A stretch of DNA of 64,000 bases, taken from positions 44,741 through 108,740 of the forward strand of contig JAGAZE010000008.1 in NCBI GenBank assembly GCA_017940185.1, in the 5' to 3' direction. The position numbers and the translations under genes are program-made. The notes beneath the pieces were generated by a model. That model did no database searches. It was not told where the DNA came from and worked only from the letters and a program-made list of their open reading frames with translations. This stretch comes from Bacteroidaceae bacterium (GTDB lineage Bacteria; Bacteroidota; Bacteroidia; Bacteroidales; Bacteroidaceae). Within the stretch, counting starts at the first letter, position 1; each line of letters starts with the position of its first letter. This document shows, in pieces, positions 25,293-34,801 of this stretch.

Positions 25293-26573
25293 TTAGTAGG
25301 CAAAGAGAGGATAGTCCTTCATGGTGGCATTCACCTTCTCGCGCACCTTGGCTATTACGTTCTCGTCTTCGGGAGCGTTGAGCACCTCCTCGATGAGGTC
25401 GGCGATGAGAGGCATCATGTCTTCCTTCACGCCGCGTGTGGTGATGGCGGGTGTGCCGAGACGGATTCCAGAGGTCTGGAAGGCACTGCGAGTGTCAAAC
25501 GGAACCATGTTCTTGTTGACGGTGATGTCGGCTGCTACGAGGGCATTCTCAGCCACTTTACCCGTAAGGTCGGGATATTTTGAGCGCAGATCGACAAGCA
25601 TAGAGTGGTTGTCGGTGCCTCCGCTGACGATGCCGAAGCCACGCTTTACAAGTTCCTCGGCCAGTACGGCAGCATTCTTCTTCACCTGCTTGGCCCACTC
25701 TTTAAACTCGGGCTGCAGTGCCTCGCCGAAGGCAACGGCCTTGGCTGCGATGACGTGCTCCAGCGGACCGCCCTGCTGTCCGGGGAAGACGGCGCTATTG
25801 AGCAGCTGACTCATCATCTTGGTGACGCCTTTCGGAGTCTTCAGCCCCCAGGGATTCTCAAAATCCTTACCCATGAGGATGATGCCGCCACGCGGACCGC
25901 GCAGTGTCTTGTGGGTAGTGGACGTGACGATGTGAGCATACTTCACGGGGTTGTCTAGCAGTCCGGCGGCGATGAGGCCCGCGGGGTGTGCCATGTCGAC
26001 CATGAGCAGTGCGCCCACCTTATCGGCAATCTCGCGCATGCGCTTGTAGTCCCATTCGCGGCTGTAGGCACTGCCGCCGCCGATGATGAGTTTGGGCTTG
26101 TGTTCCAGTGCCAGCTTTTCCATCTCGTCGTAGTCTACACGTCCGGTCTCGCGGTTGAGGTTGTAGCCCACGGGATGATAGAGTATGCCTGAGGTGTTGA
26201 CTGCAGAACCGTGTGAGAGGTGGCCTCCGTGGTCAAGGTTCATGCCCATGAAGGTATCGCCGGGCTTCAGCACAGCCAGCAGCACGGCAGCATTGGCCTG
26301 TGCACCGGAGTGGGGCTGCACGTTGGCATATTCGGCGCCGAAGAGCTTGCAGATACGCTCTATGGCCAGTGTCTCCACTTGGTCTACCACCTGACAGCCG
26401 CCGTAGTAGCGTTTGCCGGGGTAGCCTTCGGCATATTTGTTGGTAAGATACGAGCCCATGGCTGCCATCACTTGGTCGCTGACGAAGTTTTCGGAGGCAA
26501 TGAGTTCCATACCTTTCAGCTGACGCTGATGTTCTTTTTCGATAAGGTCGAAAATGACTTGGTCTTTAATCAT
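25293..26573 (-). CDS. glyA: Serine hydroxymethyltransferase
   Basis: 426 residues, the normal length. The PLP lysine is Lys222 in [15 protein letters not shown]. Other conserved parts are [10 protein letters not shown] (residues 23-32), [15 protein letters not shown] (46-60), the [14 protein letters not shown] segment and [10 protein letters not shown]-like [12 protein letters not shown] near the C-terminus. The cytoplasmic enzyme interconverts serine and glycine, charging tetrahydrofolate with a one-carbon unit. It is convergent with rbr and lies 63 bases downstream of radA, on the same strand. Confidence 0.97.
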   Translation of the reverse strand: MIKDQVIFDLIEKEHQRQLKGMELIASENFVSDQVMAAMGSYLTNKYAEGYPGKRYYGGCQVVDQVETLAIERICKLFGAEYANVQPHSGAQANAAVLLAVLKPGDTFMGMNLDHGGHLSHGSAVNTSGILYHPVGYNLNRETGRVDYDEMEKLALEHKPKLIIGGGSAYSREWDYKRMREIADKVGALLMVDMAHPAGLIAAGLLDNPVKYAHIVTSTTHKTLRGPRGGIILMGKDFENPWGLKTPKGVTKMMSQLLNSAVFPGQQGGPLEHVIAAKAVAFGEALQPEFKEWAKQVKKNAAVLAEELVKRGFGIVSGGTDNHSMLVDLRSKYPDLTGKVAENALVAADITVNKNMVPFDTRSAFQTSGIRLGTPAITTRGVKEDMMPLIADLIEEVLNAPEDENVIAKVREKVNATMKDYPLFAY

Positions 26574-26636
26574 GGATTGTTGAAAATTTAAGATGGGTAT
26601 TACGTTGATGGAATATATGTGTGCTATGTTTGGAGT

Positions 26637-28031
26637 TTAGTTCTTAAACATCAGTCGTAGCGCTTCGTCTACCTTTCTCACTCCGTGTATGTGTATCTTG
26701 CGTTGCTTTTGCGGTAGTGCGCCGACGTTGTATTTCGGCACTATGATGTCGGTAAATCCAAGCTTCTCAGCCTCTGCCACGCGCTGTTCGGCTCTGCCTA
26801 TGGACCGCACCTCACCGCTGAGACCTACCTCGCCTGCCATGCACCAGCCGTGTGCAATCGGCATGTCGACATGACTGGAGAATATAGCGGCAATGACGCT
26901 CAGGTCCATGGCCATATCGGACAGACGCAGGCCGCCGGCGATGTTGATAAACACGTCTTTCTGTATCAGTTTGAATCCCATACGCTTCTCCATCACTGCG
27001 AGCAGCATGTTGAGACGTCGTTGGTCGAAGCCTGTAGCCGAGCGTTGCGGTGTGCCGTAAGCCGCTGTCGACACCAAAGCCTGTGTCTCCATCAGAAACG
27101 GCCGCACACCTTCTATGGCGGCACTGATAGCTATACCCGACAGCCCCTCGTGCTCGTCGTTGAGCAACAACTCTGAGGGATTGCTCACCTGCCGCAGACC
27201 GCTGCCCAGCATCTCGTAGATGCCCATCTCCGAGGTGGAGCCGAACCGATTTTTCACCGAGCGCAGCAGGCGATACATGTGTTGACGGTCGCCTTCAAAC
27301 TGCAGCACCGTGTCAACGATGTGTTCCAGCACCTTCGGTCCTGCCAGCGTGCCCTCTTTGTTGATATGGCCTATAATCACCACGGGCACGCCGCTGCTCT
27401 TGGCAAAGCGCAGCAGCGACTGAGCGCACTCCTTCACTTGGCTGATGCTTCCGGGGCTGCTGTCGACGGCATCGGTGGCGATGGTCTGTATGGAGTCGAC
27501 GATGAGCAGCTCGGGCTTCACCTCCTCAATGGTGGCAAAGATGGCTTCGAGCGATGTGTCGCACAGCAGCACGGGGTTGCACTCAGTGTCGTGGCCAATG
27601 CGCTCTGCGCGCATCTTCAGCTGATGAGCACTCTCCTCACCACTCACGTAGAGCACGCGCAACGACGAAAGACGCAGCACCGTCTGCAGTATGAGCGTAC
27701 TCTTGCCTATACCCGGGTCGCCGCCGAGCAGCACGATGGAGCCTGGCACCAAACCGCCCCCCAGCACACGGTTGAACTCGGCATCGCCAAGGTCGAGGCG
27801 CGGGGCATCGTGCAGGGGCACATCGCGCAGGTGCAGATAGCGAGCCGGGGTGGCGGAGGGCTCGGTGCGCAAGGTTGTGGCAGCGCGCCGTGCCGCCTGA
27901 GTGCCACTCTCGGCAGCCACACGTATCTCCTTGAAGGTGTTCCACTGCCCGCACGACGGACACTTCCCCAGCCACTTGCCGGAGTCGTAGCCGCACGAAG
28001 AGCACACAAACGCTGTCTTGTCTTTCGCCAT
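26637..28031 (-). CDS. radA: DNA repair protein RadA
   Basis: 464 residues from the ATG at 28031. The N-terminal zinc finger is CSSCGYDSGKWLGKCPSC (CxxC...CxxC), followed by the RecA-like Walker A GGDPGIGKSTLILQ, the RadA-specific KNRFG motif (VKNRFGSTSEMGIYEM) and a C-terminal Lon-protease-like domain (GLSGEVRSIGRAEQRVAEA). It promotes branch migration in recombinational repair. The frame extends 18 codons upstream, but homology starts at MAKDKTAFVC. It is divergent from the substrate-binding protein gene. Confidence 0.95.
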   Translation of the reverse strand: MAKDKTAFVCSSCGYDSGKWLGKCPSCGQWNTFKEIRVAAESGTQAARRAATTLRTEPSATPARYLHLRDVPLHDAPRLDLGDAEFNRVLGGGLVPGSIVLLGGDPGIGKSTLILQTVLRLSSLRVLYVSGEESAHQLKMRAERIGHDTECNPVLLCDTSLEAIFATIEEVKPELLIVDSIQTIATDAVDSSPGSISQVKECAQSLLRFAKSSGVPVVIIGHINKEGTLAGPKVLEHIVDTVLQFEGDRQHMYRLLRSVKNRFGSTSEMGIYEMLGSGLRQVSNPSELLLNDEHEGLSGIAISAAIEGVRPFLMETQALVSTAAYGTPQRSATGFDQRRLNMLLAVMEKRMGFKLIQKDVFINIAGGLRLSDMAMDLSVIAAIFSSHVDMPIAHGWCMAGEVGLSGEVRSIGRAEQRVAEAEKLGFTDIIVPKYNVGALPQKQRKIHIHGVRKVDEALRLMFKN

Positions 28032-28105
28032 CGGGAGAGAAGGATTATCAGTGTACAAAAGTATGGAGTTTTCTTCTATTTGCACAACTTATTCACAAAA
28101 AACAC

Positions 28106-28113
28106 TATCTTTG
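28106..28113 (+). promoter_or_regulatory. TATCTTTG -7 element abutting the substrate-binding protein gene
   Basis: Only four bases separate this perfect TAnnTTTG from the ATG at 28118, implying a leaderless transcript if it is used. A TTTG lies 23 bases upstream (28079-28082). Confidence 0.5.
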
Positions 28114-28117
28114 CCAC

Positions 28118-29062
28118 ATGAACAGAAAATGGCTCTACTCAATAATAGGCTTTGCGGTGGTAGCTGCGACAGTGGCGGCATGGCTGCTGCTGCGTGGTGC
28201 CGATGATACTCACATCGACCAAGCGCCCCACGCCGACACTGCTCCACAGCAGTGGGGAAGGCGATGGACAGCCCTCTCGTCGGCCACCACGCCGCAACTC
28301 ACCGTGGCAGTGCTGCCCACGACAGACTGTCTGCCTGTGGCTCTGGCCTATGAGAAAAGTTGGTTTGAGGCTAATGGAGTGCGCGTCAACCTGCTCTGCC
28401 TCAATGCGCAGATGGACTGCGACACGGCCCTGATGGGCACTGCAGCACAGGTGGCCATGACCGACATCGTGAGAGCAGAGCGCATGCGGAAAAAGGGTGT
28501 ACCCATCACCTATCTCACCACAACCAGCACCACCTGGCAACTCATAGCAGGAAAGGCCACCCGACTGACCGACATCAAGCAGTTGGGCGACAAGATGGTG
28601 GCCATGGCACGCTACTCGGCTACCGACTACCTCACCGCGCAGGTAACACAGGAGGCAAAGGCGAAGAATACCATCTTCCGTGTACAGGTCAACGATGTGC
28701 AAGTGCGACTCAAGATGCTGCTCACCGGTGCTATGGACGCTGCTTGGTTACCCGAGCCTCAAGCTACGGCAGCATTGCAGGCAGGTCATCGGCGACTCGC
28801 ACTCAAAGCCTATCCGCAACAGCCGTTGGCAGCCATCTCGTGCCGAACGGAAGAAGGGCAGCCCATGCAGTATGCACAGTGGATAGAGGCTTTTAAGAAG
28901 ACATACAACCAAGCGGTAGACTCCATCAACCGCTATGGCGTGATGCACTATGCCGACGTGGCCGAACAGCTGACACGACAGCCACGAAAAGTGCTGCAAA
29001 AGTTACCCAAACAGAGATACACCCACGCACAGCAACCTGCCAACACAACCTTTAACTATTAG
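28118..29062 (+). CDS. Periplasmic substrate-binding protein, NMT1/SsuA-like
   Basis: 314 residues. An N-terminal signal anchor (WLYSIIGFAVVAATVAAWLLL) precedes a two-lobed binding fold: LTVAVLPTTDCLPVALAYEKSWFEANG (start of lobe 1), LMGTAAQVAMTDIVRAERM, and MLLTGAMDAAWLPEPQATAAL. This matches the NMT1/THI5 and SsuA/TauA-type family that feeds ABC importers for pyrimidine precursors, sulfonates or similar small molecules. No permease or ATPase gene is adjacent, so the transporter is either elsewhere or absent. A TPR protein gene follows after 55 bases. The substrate cannot be told from the sequence. Confidence 0.7.
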   Translation: MNRKWLYSIIGFAVVAATVAAWLLLRGADDTHIDQAPHADTAPQQWGRRWTALSSATTPQLTVAVLPTTDCLPVALAYEKSWFEANGVRVNLLCLNAQMDCDTALMGTAAQVAMTDIVRAERMRKKGVPITYLTTTSTTWQLIAGKATRLTDIKQLGDKMVAMARYSATDYLTAQVTQEAKAKNTIFRVQVNDVQVRLKMLLTGAMDAAWLPEPQATAALQAGHRRLALKAYPQQPLAAISCRTEEGQPMQYAQWIEAFKKTYNQAVDSINRYGVMHYADVAEQLTRQPRKVLQKLPKQRYTHAQQPANTTFNY

Positions 29063-29117
29063 CACAGTATGCTGAGAGTAGCAGTGAGACGCTCAGCATC
29101 ACCAACACTTCAGCACC

Positions 29118-31352
29118 ATGTTGCCCGACACCTTTCAACAACTCAGCGAACATTTGCGCCACCGCCGTCTGCGCCTGGCCATTGGCACAGCACAGCTGCT
29201 CATCAGTCAGTATCCTGCCTTGGCTCCCGATGCCGAGCAAGTGATGCAGGTGGAGCAAGACCTACAGCTGATGACAGATGCCCTGCTGCGGGGCTACGAG
29301 GATGCGCAGCGCAACGACTTTTTCGCACAGCTGCTGAAGCGCATGCACACCCTCGAAGACGATATGCAGATGCGCTGGTACCGACACTACGACGCTGCCA
29401 TAGCAGGCTACTGGGCACGAGCCAAAACCATACGCGGCGATGCCGACAGCATACGCCGGCAATTGGAGCAACTGGTGGCGCAGAAGGCAGTGCAGCAGTT
29501 GCAGACACAGATGAACACCGATGGCACCACCGCCAATACCGATGTGAGCGAGACACAGCACTATCAGTATCTCAATATCCTCTTCCTGCGCATGTGGCTG
29601 TCGCGTCCGTGGCGCAAGGAGCAAGAAGAGCAGTTTGCACAGCTGCTGCTCTCACCCACCATAGAACCTGTCGACGCGTGCGTGATGGTGAGCGGGCTGA
29701 CACTCTCGCTCTTGCTCGTGGCCGATGAACGCAAACTGCGCGTGCTGCAGCAGGTATACCAATCTTCGTCCGACGAGACGGTGCGCCAGCGTGCGCTGGC
29801 AGGATGCTTGCTGGCGGCCTACCATGCAGCCGACAGCGACGAGCACAACGCGCAAGCGGCCAAAGACAGTGTGAGCACACTGGCCGACAACGATACGGCA
29901 CGACAGCAGATGCTGGAAATGCAGATGCAGCTGTTCTACTGCATCACCACTGAAGAAGACAACCGCACCATACAGCGCGACATTATGCCCACGCTGCTGA
30001 AGAACAGTCCCATCGTCATACGCGATGGAGTGCTCATAGAGCGCGACGACGATGATGAGCTCGACGACATACTCAACCCCCATGCCGAAGAACAGCGCAT
30101 GGAAGAAATGGAAGAAGGCATGCGCAAGATGATGAACATGCAACAGGAAGGTGTCGATGTATTCTTCGAGGGCTTCTCAAAGATGAAGCACTTGCCCTTT
30201 TTCCACGACATGGCTGCATGGTTTATGCCCTTCTCCCTACAACATCCTGCACTGCAGAACGTGCATCGGCAGAGCCCCCACAGCATACCGATCATACAGG
30301 CACTGCTCAACCGCGGACCGTTCTGCGACAGCGATAAGTATTCCTTCGCCCTGGTGCTCGAAAAGACCATACAGAATCTACCCCCCAACCTCATGGAGGC
30401 ACTCTCCACTGCCGATGCCGAGATGGAGGAGCACTTCCGCGTGCAGCGCAACGACCCGGCCTACATACGCAGGATGTATCTGCAAAACCTGTTTCGCTTC
30501 TTCCAGTTGCACCGCGACCGTCAACTCTTCCACACGCCCCTGTCGGCAGAGGCCGTGGCCGACCACACCCTGGCGTTGCTGTCACTGCCCGACACCCTGA
30601 CTGCACCCCTTGCCGCCTTCCTCTACCGCCGTCGGCAGAACAAGGCGCTCATCACTCTGGCTGAGCAACAGCAGATAAAACTTGATGCCGACACGCGTCT
30701 GCTCTACGCTCTGGCCTTGCAGCAGGAAGGCTTCGTGGTCCGCAGCATAGATATGCTGCAACTGGTGTTGGCAGAGCAACCGTCGTCGGTGCGCGCCATG
30801 TCGGCGCTGGCACGAGCGCTGATGCATGAGGAACGCTATGCCGAGGCACGTCCGCCCTACAACCTGCTGCTCGAACAGAAACCCCACAGCGTGGCCTATG
30901 CCCTGCGCCTGGCACTGTGCATGGTGGAGACAGATGCTGAAGAAGAGGCACTGAAGATAGTCTACGAACAGAGCTTCCGCCACGCCGACGATGCCGACGT
31001 GCAGCGCATGCTGGGCTGGACCTTGCTGCGGTGCCGCCAGCCCGAGAAGGCACAACAGGCGCTGCAACCCCTTGCACAGGCAGCCTCGGCAACCCCTATC
31101 GACAGCCTTTACCTGGCCTACAGCCTATGGGCGCAGGGGCAACGGGCTGCAGCAGTGCCCCTGCTACAACAATATGCCACCCGCCAAGCACAGCGCGACG
31201 GCACCACACCACGCCGGCAACTAGAACAAGCACTGGCCGACGACGGACTGCTGATGCAACGCTATGGCATCGACCAAGTAGAGCAACAGCTCATCTTGGA
31301 TGAAGCGATACGGCTATCGGGCGATGTCGACACTGCCGACACAACACAATGA
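29118..31352 (+). CDS. Large TPR-type helical protein of unknown function
   Basis: 744 residues, soluble, very rich in Gln, Ala and Leu. The C-terminal half shows TPR-like helical pairs (e.g. ALALQQEGFVVRSIDMLQLVL, VRAMSALARALMHEERYAEA, LRLALCMVETDAEEEALKIVYEQSF, MLGWTLLRCRQPEKAQQALQPL). The N-terminal half is helical without recognised motifs, and an acidic, Met-rich segment (RDDDDELDDILNPHAEEQRMEEMEEGMRKMMNM-like) lies near residue 310-345. No signal peptide. It probably acts as a scaffold. It follows the substrate-binding protein gene on the same strand and ends before strong hairpins at 31363-31481. Confidence 0.6.
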   Translation: MLPDTFQQLSEHLRHRRLRLAIGTAQLLISQYPALAPDAEQVMQVEQDLQLMTDALLRGYEDAQRNDFFAQLLKRMHTLEDDMQMRWYRHYDAAIAGYWARAKTIRGDADSIRRQLEQLVAQKAVQQLQTQMNTDGTTANTDVSETQHYQYLNILFLRMWLSRPWRKEQEEQFAQLLLSPTIEPVDACVMVSGLTLSLLLVADERKLRVLQQVYQSSSDETVRQRALAGCLLAAYHAADSDEHNAQAAKDSVSTLADNDTARQQMLEMQMQLFYCITTEEDNRTIQRDIMPTLLKNSPIVIRDGVLIERDDDDELDDILNPHAEEQRMEEMEEGMRKMMNMQQEGVDVFFEGFSKMKHLPFFHDMAAWFMPFSLQHPALQNVHRQSPHSIPIIQALLNRGPFCDSDKYSFALVLEKTIQNLPPNLMEALSTADAEMEEHFRVQRNDPAYIRRMYLQNLFRFFQLHRDRQLFHTPLSAEAVADHTLALLSLPDTLTAPLAAFLYRRRQNKALITLAEQQQIKLDADTRLLYALALQQEGFVVRSIDMLQLVLAEQPSSVRAMSALARALMHEERYAEARPPYNLLLEQKPHSVAYALRLALCMVETDAEEEALKIVYEQSFRHADDADVQRMLGWTLLRCRQPEKAQQALQPLAQAASATPIDSLYLAYSLWAQGQRAAAVPLLQQYATRQAQRDGTTPRRQLEQALADDGLLMQRYGIDQVEQQLILDEAIRLSGDVDTADTTQ

Positions 31353-31362
31353 TGATGCAAAG

Positions 31363-31413
31363 TCGGTGATGTTGGTAACCAATATCACCGATTTTTGTTA
31401 CCAACATCACCGA
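31363..31413. repeat. Perfect 17-bp inverted repeat
   Basis: TCGGTGATGTTGGTAAC (31363-31379) is perfectly inverted at 31397-31413, and the 17-base loop itself carries another ATCACCGATTTTT. It starts 10 bases after the TPR gene stop. It may be a terminator, a protein-binding site or part of a short dispersed repeat. Confidence 0.7.
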
Positions 31414-31448
31414 TTTTGCTGTCAGATGAGACTTCGATGGAAAAGCAA

Positions 31449-31481
31449 AAAGGCAACGCCTGCATGTGTAGCGTTGCCTTT
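31449..31481. terminator. Terminator hairpin
   Basis: AAAGGCAACGC (31449-31459) pairs perfectly with GCGTTGCCTTT (31471-31481), followed by CTTTGTT. It most likely ends the plus-strand TPR transcript; in the minus direction it could also serve fucO, which ends at 31577. Confidence 0.75.
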
Positions 31482-31576
31482 CTTTGTTGATGCGAGAGAT
31501 TTCAGACTTCTGACAGTGTGCCGATGCTTACGGTGCGCGTTTTCAGCAGATCTTTATCGAGTGCATTGTGGAGCAC

Positions 31577-32731
31577 TTAGAGCACCTTTTTGTAGAGTGC
31601 CACTATGTCGTCGTAGGTTACCTCGCGCGGGTTGCCCGGTGTGCATACGTCGGCAATGGCCTGTTCGGCCAGTGCAGGGATGTCGGCCTCAGTGATTCCC
31701 AGGTCGGTGAGATGCTGTGGTATGCCCACACGCAGTGCCAGTTGCTGCACGGCGTCGCATGCAGCCTCGGCAGCGTCGTCGACTGACATGCTGTCGCGGT
31801 ATACCTCCAAGGCCTTAGCTATCTCTACATACTTCTCCTTGGCAGCCGGGGCGTTGAAGCGCATGATGGTGGGCAGCAGCAGCGCGTTGGCCACACCGTG
31901 CGGCACGTCGAAGAGCGAACCCATGGGGTGTGCCATGCCGTGTACCACGCCCAGGCCTACGTTGGAGAAGGCCATGCCTGCTACATACTGTGCCACGGCC
32001 ATGCCGTTGCGGCCCTCAGGGTTGGTAGGCTCGTTGACAGCCAGCTCCAGATACTTGTGAATCATCTCTATGGCTTTCACCTCAAACATGTCGCTCAGTT
32101 CCCAAGCAGCCTTTGTGATGAGTCCTTCGATGGCGTGGGTGAGGGCGTCCATGCCGGTTGCGGCGGTGAGACTCTTGGGCAGGGTGTACATCAGTTCGGC
32201 ATCGATAATGGCTACAGCGGGTATGTCGTTGGGGTCGACGCACACCATCTTCTTTTTCTTCTCCTCGTCGATAATCACATAGTTGATAGTAGTCTCGGCC
32301 GCTGTGCCAGCCGTAGTGGGCAGAGCGATGATAGGCACCGACTTCTTCTTGGTGTCAGCCACTCCCTCCAGAGAAACGACATCGCCAAACTCGGGATTGT
32401 TGGTCACTATGCCAATGCCTTTTGCAGTGTCCATAGCCGAGCCGCCGCCGATAGCTACCAGGAAGTCGGCACCGCTCTGTGCGAAGGCTTCCACGCCGTG
32501 TTTCACATTGCTGACGGTGGGGTTGGGCTTCACGTCGCTGAAGATGTTGTAGGCTATGCCGGCCTCGTCCATCACGTCGGTAACCATTTTCACCACGCCG
32601 AATTGCAGCAGACCTGGGTCGGTCACTATCATAGCTTTCTTAAAGCCCAGACGGGAAACTACTCCCGGGAGTTCCTTGCGTGCACCCGGTCCGAAGTAGG
32701 ACACTTCGTTGAGGATAAATCTGTTAACCAT
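31577..32731 (-). CDS. fucO: Lactaldehyde reductase (1,2-propanediol oxidoreductase)
   Basis: 384 residues, group III iron-dependent alcohol dehydrogenase. NAD-binding GGGSAMDTAKGIGIV, the metal ligands in GMDALTHAIEG (Asp, His) and VHGMAHPMGSLFDVPHGVANA (two His), and the FGPGARKELP start agree with FucO. It reduces L-lactaldehyde to (S)-1,2-propanediol during anaerobic rhamnose or fucose use, disposing of reducing power. It lies 42 bases downstream of rhaD, whose product lactaldehyde is its substrate, which supports the specific name over other iron alcohol dehydrogenases. Confidence 0.9.
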   Translation of the reverse strand: MVNRFILNEVSYFGPGARKELPGVVSRLGFKKAMIVTDPGLLQFGVVKMVTDVMDEAGIAYNIFSDVKPNPTVSNVKHGVEAFAQSGADFLVAIGGGSAMDTAKGIGIVTNNPEFGDVVSLEGVADTKKKSVPIIALPTTAGTAAETTINYVIIDEEKKKKMVCVDPNDIPAVAIIDAELMYTLPKSLTAATGMDALTHAIEGLITKAAWELSDMFEVKAIEMIHKYLELAVNEPTNPEGRNGMAVAQYVAGMAFSNVGLGVVHGMAHPMGSLFDVPHGVANALLLPTIMRFNAPAAKEKYVEIAKALEVYRDSMSVDDAAEAACDAVQQLALRVGIPQHLTDLGITEADIPALAEQAIADVCTPGNPREVTYDDIVALYKKVL

Positions 32732-32773
32732 AGTCGTCGATAATTAGTATGTGTGTGTGAGTGAATATGTGTG

Positions 32774-33583
32774 CTATCTGGGCAGGTGGAAGGCCTTTGT
32801 CATCTCGTCCATCTGCTGTTGACTCATACCGTCGGGGGTGAATCCCATCGCGCGCGCGTTCCTATATATCTCTGCACTCTTGGCGAGCACATCAATCTGG
32901 TCGAAGGCATCCATCACGTCGAGCCCCTGTGCAAACACGCCGTGCTTCTCCCACAGCACTACGTCGTACTCCTCCAGTTCTTGCAGTGTGGCCTCGGCCA
33001 ATGCCTGCGAACCTGGCAATTTGTAGGGGATGATGCCCAAACCGAGGGGGCAGAATGCTTTTGTCTCGGGTATCATGCTCCACAGCAATCGGGTGAGCAC
33101 GTCCTTGCCGAGCATGGCGGGGTTGTGGCTCATGGCCACGAGGTCGATGGGATGGGTGTGGACGGTGGCTTTGTAGGGCGACCCTTTCTCTATGAGGCGA
33201 TTGTGAACTGCGAGATGCGACGGAAGTTCGCTGGTCGGCTTCACGGGCTGGTCGGCTATAATCTCGTAGGCAGTGCCTCGGTCGGTGATGCGTATCACGG
33301 AGCCGTTGTCCATCGGCCGGCGTGCCAGATCGCGCATGCGCTTGCCCGTGCCTTTGCAGTAGAAGTAGCATCCGTCGAGGTGTGGCAGGGGCGTGTCGAG
33401 GGTTGTGCGCGGTGCTATGGGCGCCATACGCCGTATGTCGTCGTCGATGTATTCGGTGATGTTGACGGTGATGTTGCCGCCGTTGCGTTCGGCCCATCCT
33501 TTCTGCCACAGGTAGCCGGCCACTTCGGCCGTCTGACTGATGGCTGCAGTCAAGGCGGGGCGTTGATCAAGTATGGAGGTCAT
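32774..33583 (-). CDS. rhaD: Rhamnulose-1-phosphate aldolase
   Basis: 269 residues, class II aldolase/adducin family. Zinc ligands are His142 and His144 (VHTHP) and His214 (EKHGVF), and Glu119 (TSELPSHLAVH) is the catalytic acid/base position. The N-terminal GWAERNGGNITVNIT segment is typical of RhaD. It splits L-rhamnulose-1-phosphate into dihydroxyacetone phosphate and L-lactaldehyde, the latter handled by FucO encoded next. The other rhamnose genes (isomerase, kinase, transporter) are not in the window, so the pathway is split across the genome or the rest lies elsewhere. Confidence 0.93.
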   Translation of the reverse strand: MTSILDQRPALTAAISQTAEVAGYLWQKGWAERNGGNITVNITEYIDDDIRRMAPIAPRTTLDTPLPHLDGCYFYCKGTGKRMRDLARRPMDNGSVIRITDRGTAYEIIADQPVKPTSELPSHLAVHNRLIEKGSPYKATVHTHPIDLVAMSHNPAMLGKDVLTRLLWSMIPETKAFCPLGLGIIPYKLPGSQALAEATLQELEEYDVVLWEKHGVFAQGLDVMDAFDQIDVLAKSAEIYRNARAMGFTPDGMSQQQMDEMTKAFHLPR

Positions 33584-33680
33584 GATGTCGGTAGTGTTGT
33601 TCGTGTAGTTTCGTTTTTCGGTTGCTGCCCAGCGAGGTAGAACATTGCTGCGAAGTTAGGGGAAAATAGAGAAACAAACA

Positions 33681-33715
33681 AAAATGACGACCCTCTTTTC
33701 GCAGGTCGTCATTTT
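33681..33715 (-). terminator. Terminator of the SDR dehydrogenase gene
   Basis: AAAATGACGACC (33681-33692) pairs perfectly with GGTCGTCATTTT (33704-33715). On the minus strand the stem is followed by TTTTTGTTTG, as in an intrinsic terminator, 25 bases after the stop of the gene ending at 33740. Confidence 0.8.
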
Positions 33716-33739
33716 GTGTCTGTCTGTAGGGCGGTGTGC

Positions 33740-34693
33740 TTATAGCAGTTTCTTGCTGAGTTTGTCGAGCATATCGGCAGTCATGCTGTCGAGGTCGTAC
33801 TTCGGCATCCAGTCCCACTCCTGTCGTGCGCAGCTGTCGTCCATCTTGTCGGGCCAGCTCTCTGCAATGCTCTGCTTGAGCGGATCGACATCGTATACCA
33901 TTTCAAATTCGGGCTTCAGCTTCTTGATGGCGGCGTAGATTGTTTCGGGCGCGAAGCTCATGGCTGCCACATTGAATCCGTTGTGGTGTACGAGGCGTTC
34001 GGGATTGGCTTCCATCAGTGTGATGGCTGCGTTGAGCGCATCGGGCATGTACATCATGTCCATGAGGGTGCCTTCCTTGATGGGGCATACAAATTTCTCA
34101 CCGCGCACGGCGTAGTAGTAGATGTCGACGGCATAGTCGGTGGTGCCGCCGCCCGGAGGTGTCACGTAGGAGATGATGCCGGGGAAGCGTACCGAGCGTG
34201 TGTCGACACCATACTTGTGAAAGTAGTAGTCTGACAGCAGTTCGGTGGTCACCTTCGACACTCCGTAGATGGTGCGTGGGCGCTGTATGGTGTCTTGCGG
34301 TGTGTTCATATGCGGCGTGTTGAGTCCGAAGGAACCGATGCTGCTGGGAGTGAACACCGAGCAACCGTTTTCCTTTGCCACATCGAGAATGTTCCACAGT
34401 CCGTCGATGCCAATCTTCCATGCCAGACGTGGTTTCGACTCAGCCACGACGCTGAGCAGTGCGGCCAGATTGTAGATAGCATCGATGTTGTATTGCTTCA
34501 CCACATCGGCTATCATTTCTCCGTTCATCACATCGGCCATGGCCGAGGGGCCGCTTTCCAGCAGTTCGCCCTTTGGTTCGGCACCCGTGATGTAACCAGC
34601 TACGACTTGGTCGTTGCCGTAGCGTCTGCGCAATTCCATTGTCAGCTCCGAACCAATCTGTCCGGTAGAGCCGATTACCAAGATATTCTTCAT
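33740..34693 (-). CDS. SDR-type L-threonine 3-dehydrogenase
   Basis: 317 residues, extended short-chain dehydrogenase/epimerase fold. GSTGQIGSEL (residues 8-17) binds NAD, YGVSK (Tyr and Lys of the catalytic triad, about 143-147) lies after TPSSIGSFG, and the VRFPGIISY and PPGGGTTDYAVDIYY segments are characteristic of bacterial epimerase-like threonine dehydrogenases. It would oxidise L-threonine to 2-amino-3-ketobutyrate in the cytoplasm. A partner glycine C-acetyltransferase (kbl) is not adjacent. It lies 108 bases after rpoD on the same strand and ends in its own terminator. Confidence 0.85.
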   Translation of the reverse strand: MKNILVIGSTGQIGSELTMELRRRYGNDQVVAGYITGAEPKGELLESGPSAMADVMNGEMIADVVKQYNIDAIYNLAALLSVVAESKPRLAWKIGIDGLWNILDVAKENGCSVFTPSSIGSFGLNTPHMNTPQDTIQRPRTIYGVSKVTTELLSDYYFHKYGVDTRSVRFPGIISYVTPPGGGTTDYAVDIYYYAVRGEKFVCPIKEGTLMDMMYMPDALNAAITLMEANPERLVHHNGFNVAAMSFAPETIYAAIKKLKPEFEMVYDVDPLKQSIAESWPDKMDDSCARQEWDWMPKYDLDSMTADMLDKLSKKLL

Positions 34694-34801
34694 AACGTTA
34701 GTTTTTGATAGATTGTTAGTCAGCGGTGGAAGGCAGCTTGTCGTTGTGGGCCCTCTCTGCTGTTCTGACGTCGTTGTTACGGTGTGGGGTGCGGATGGGG
34801 T

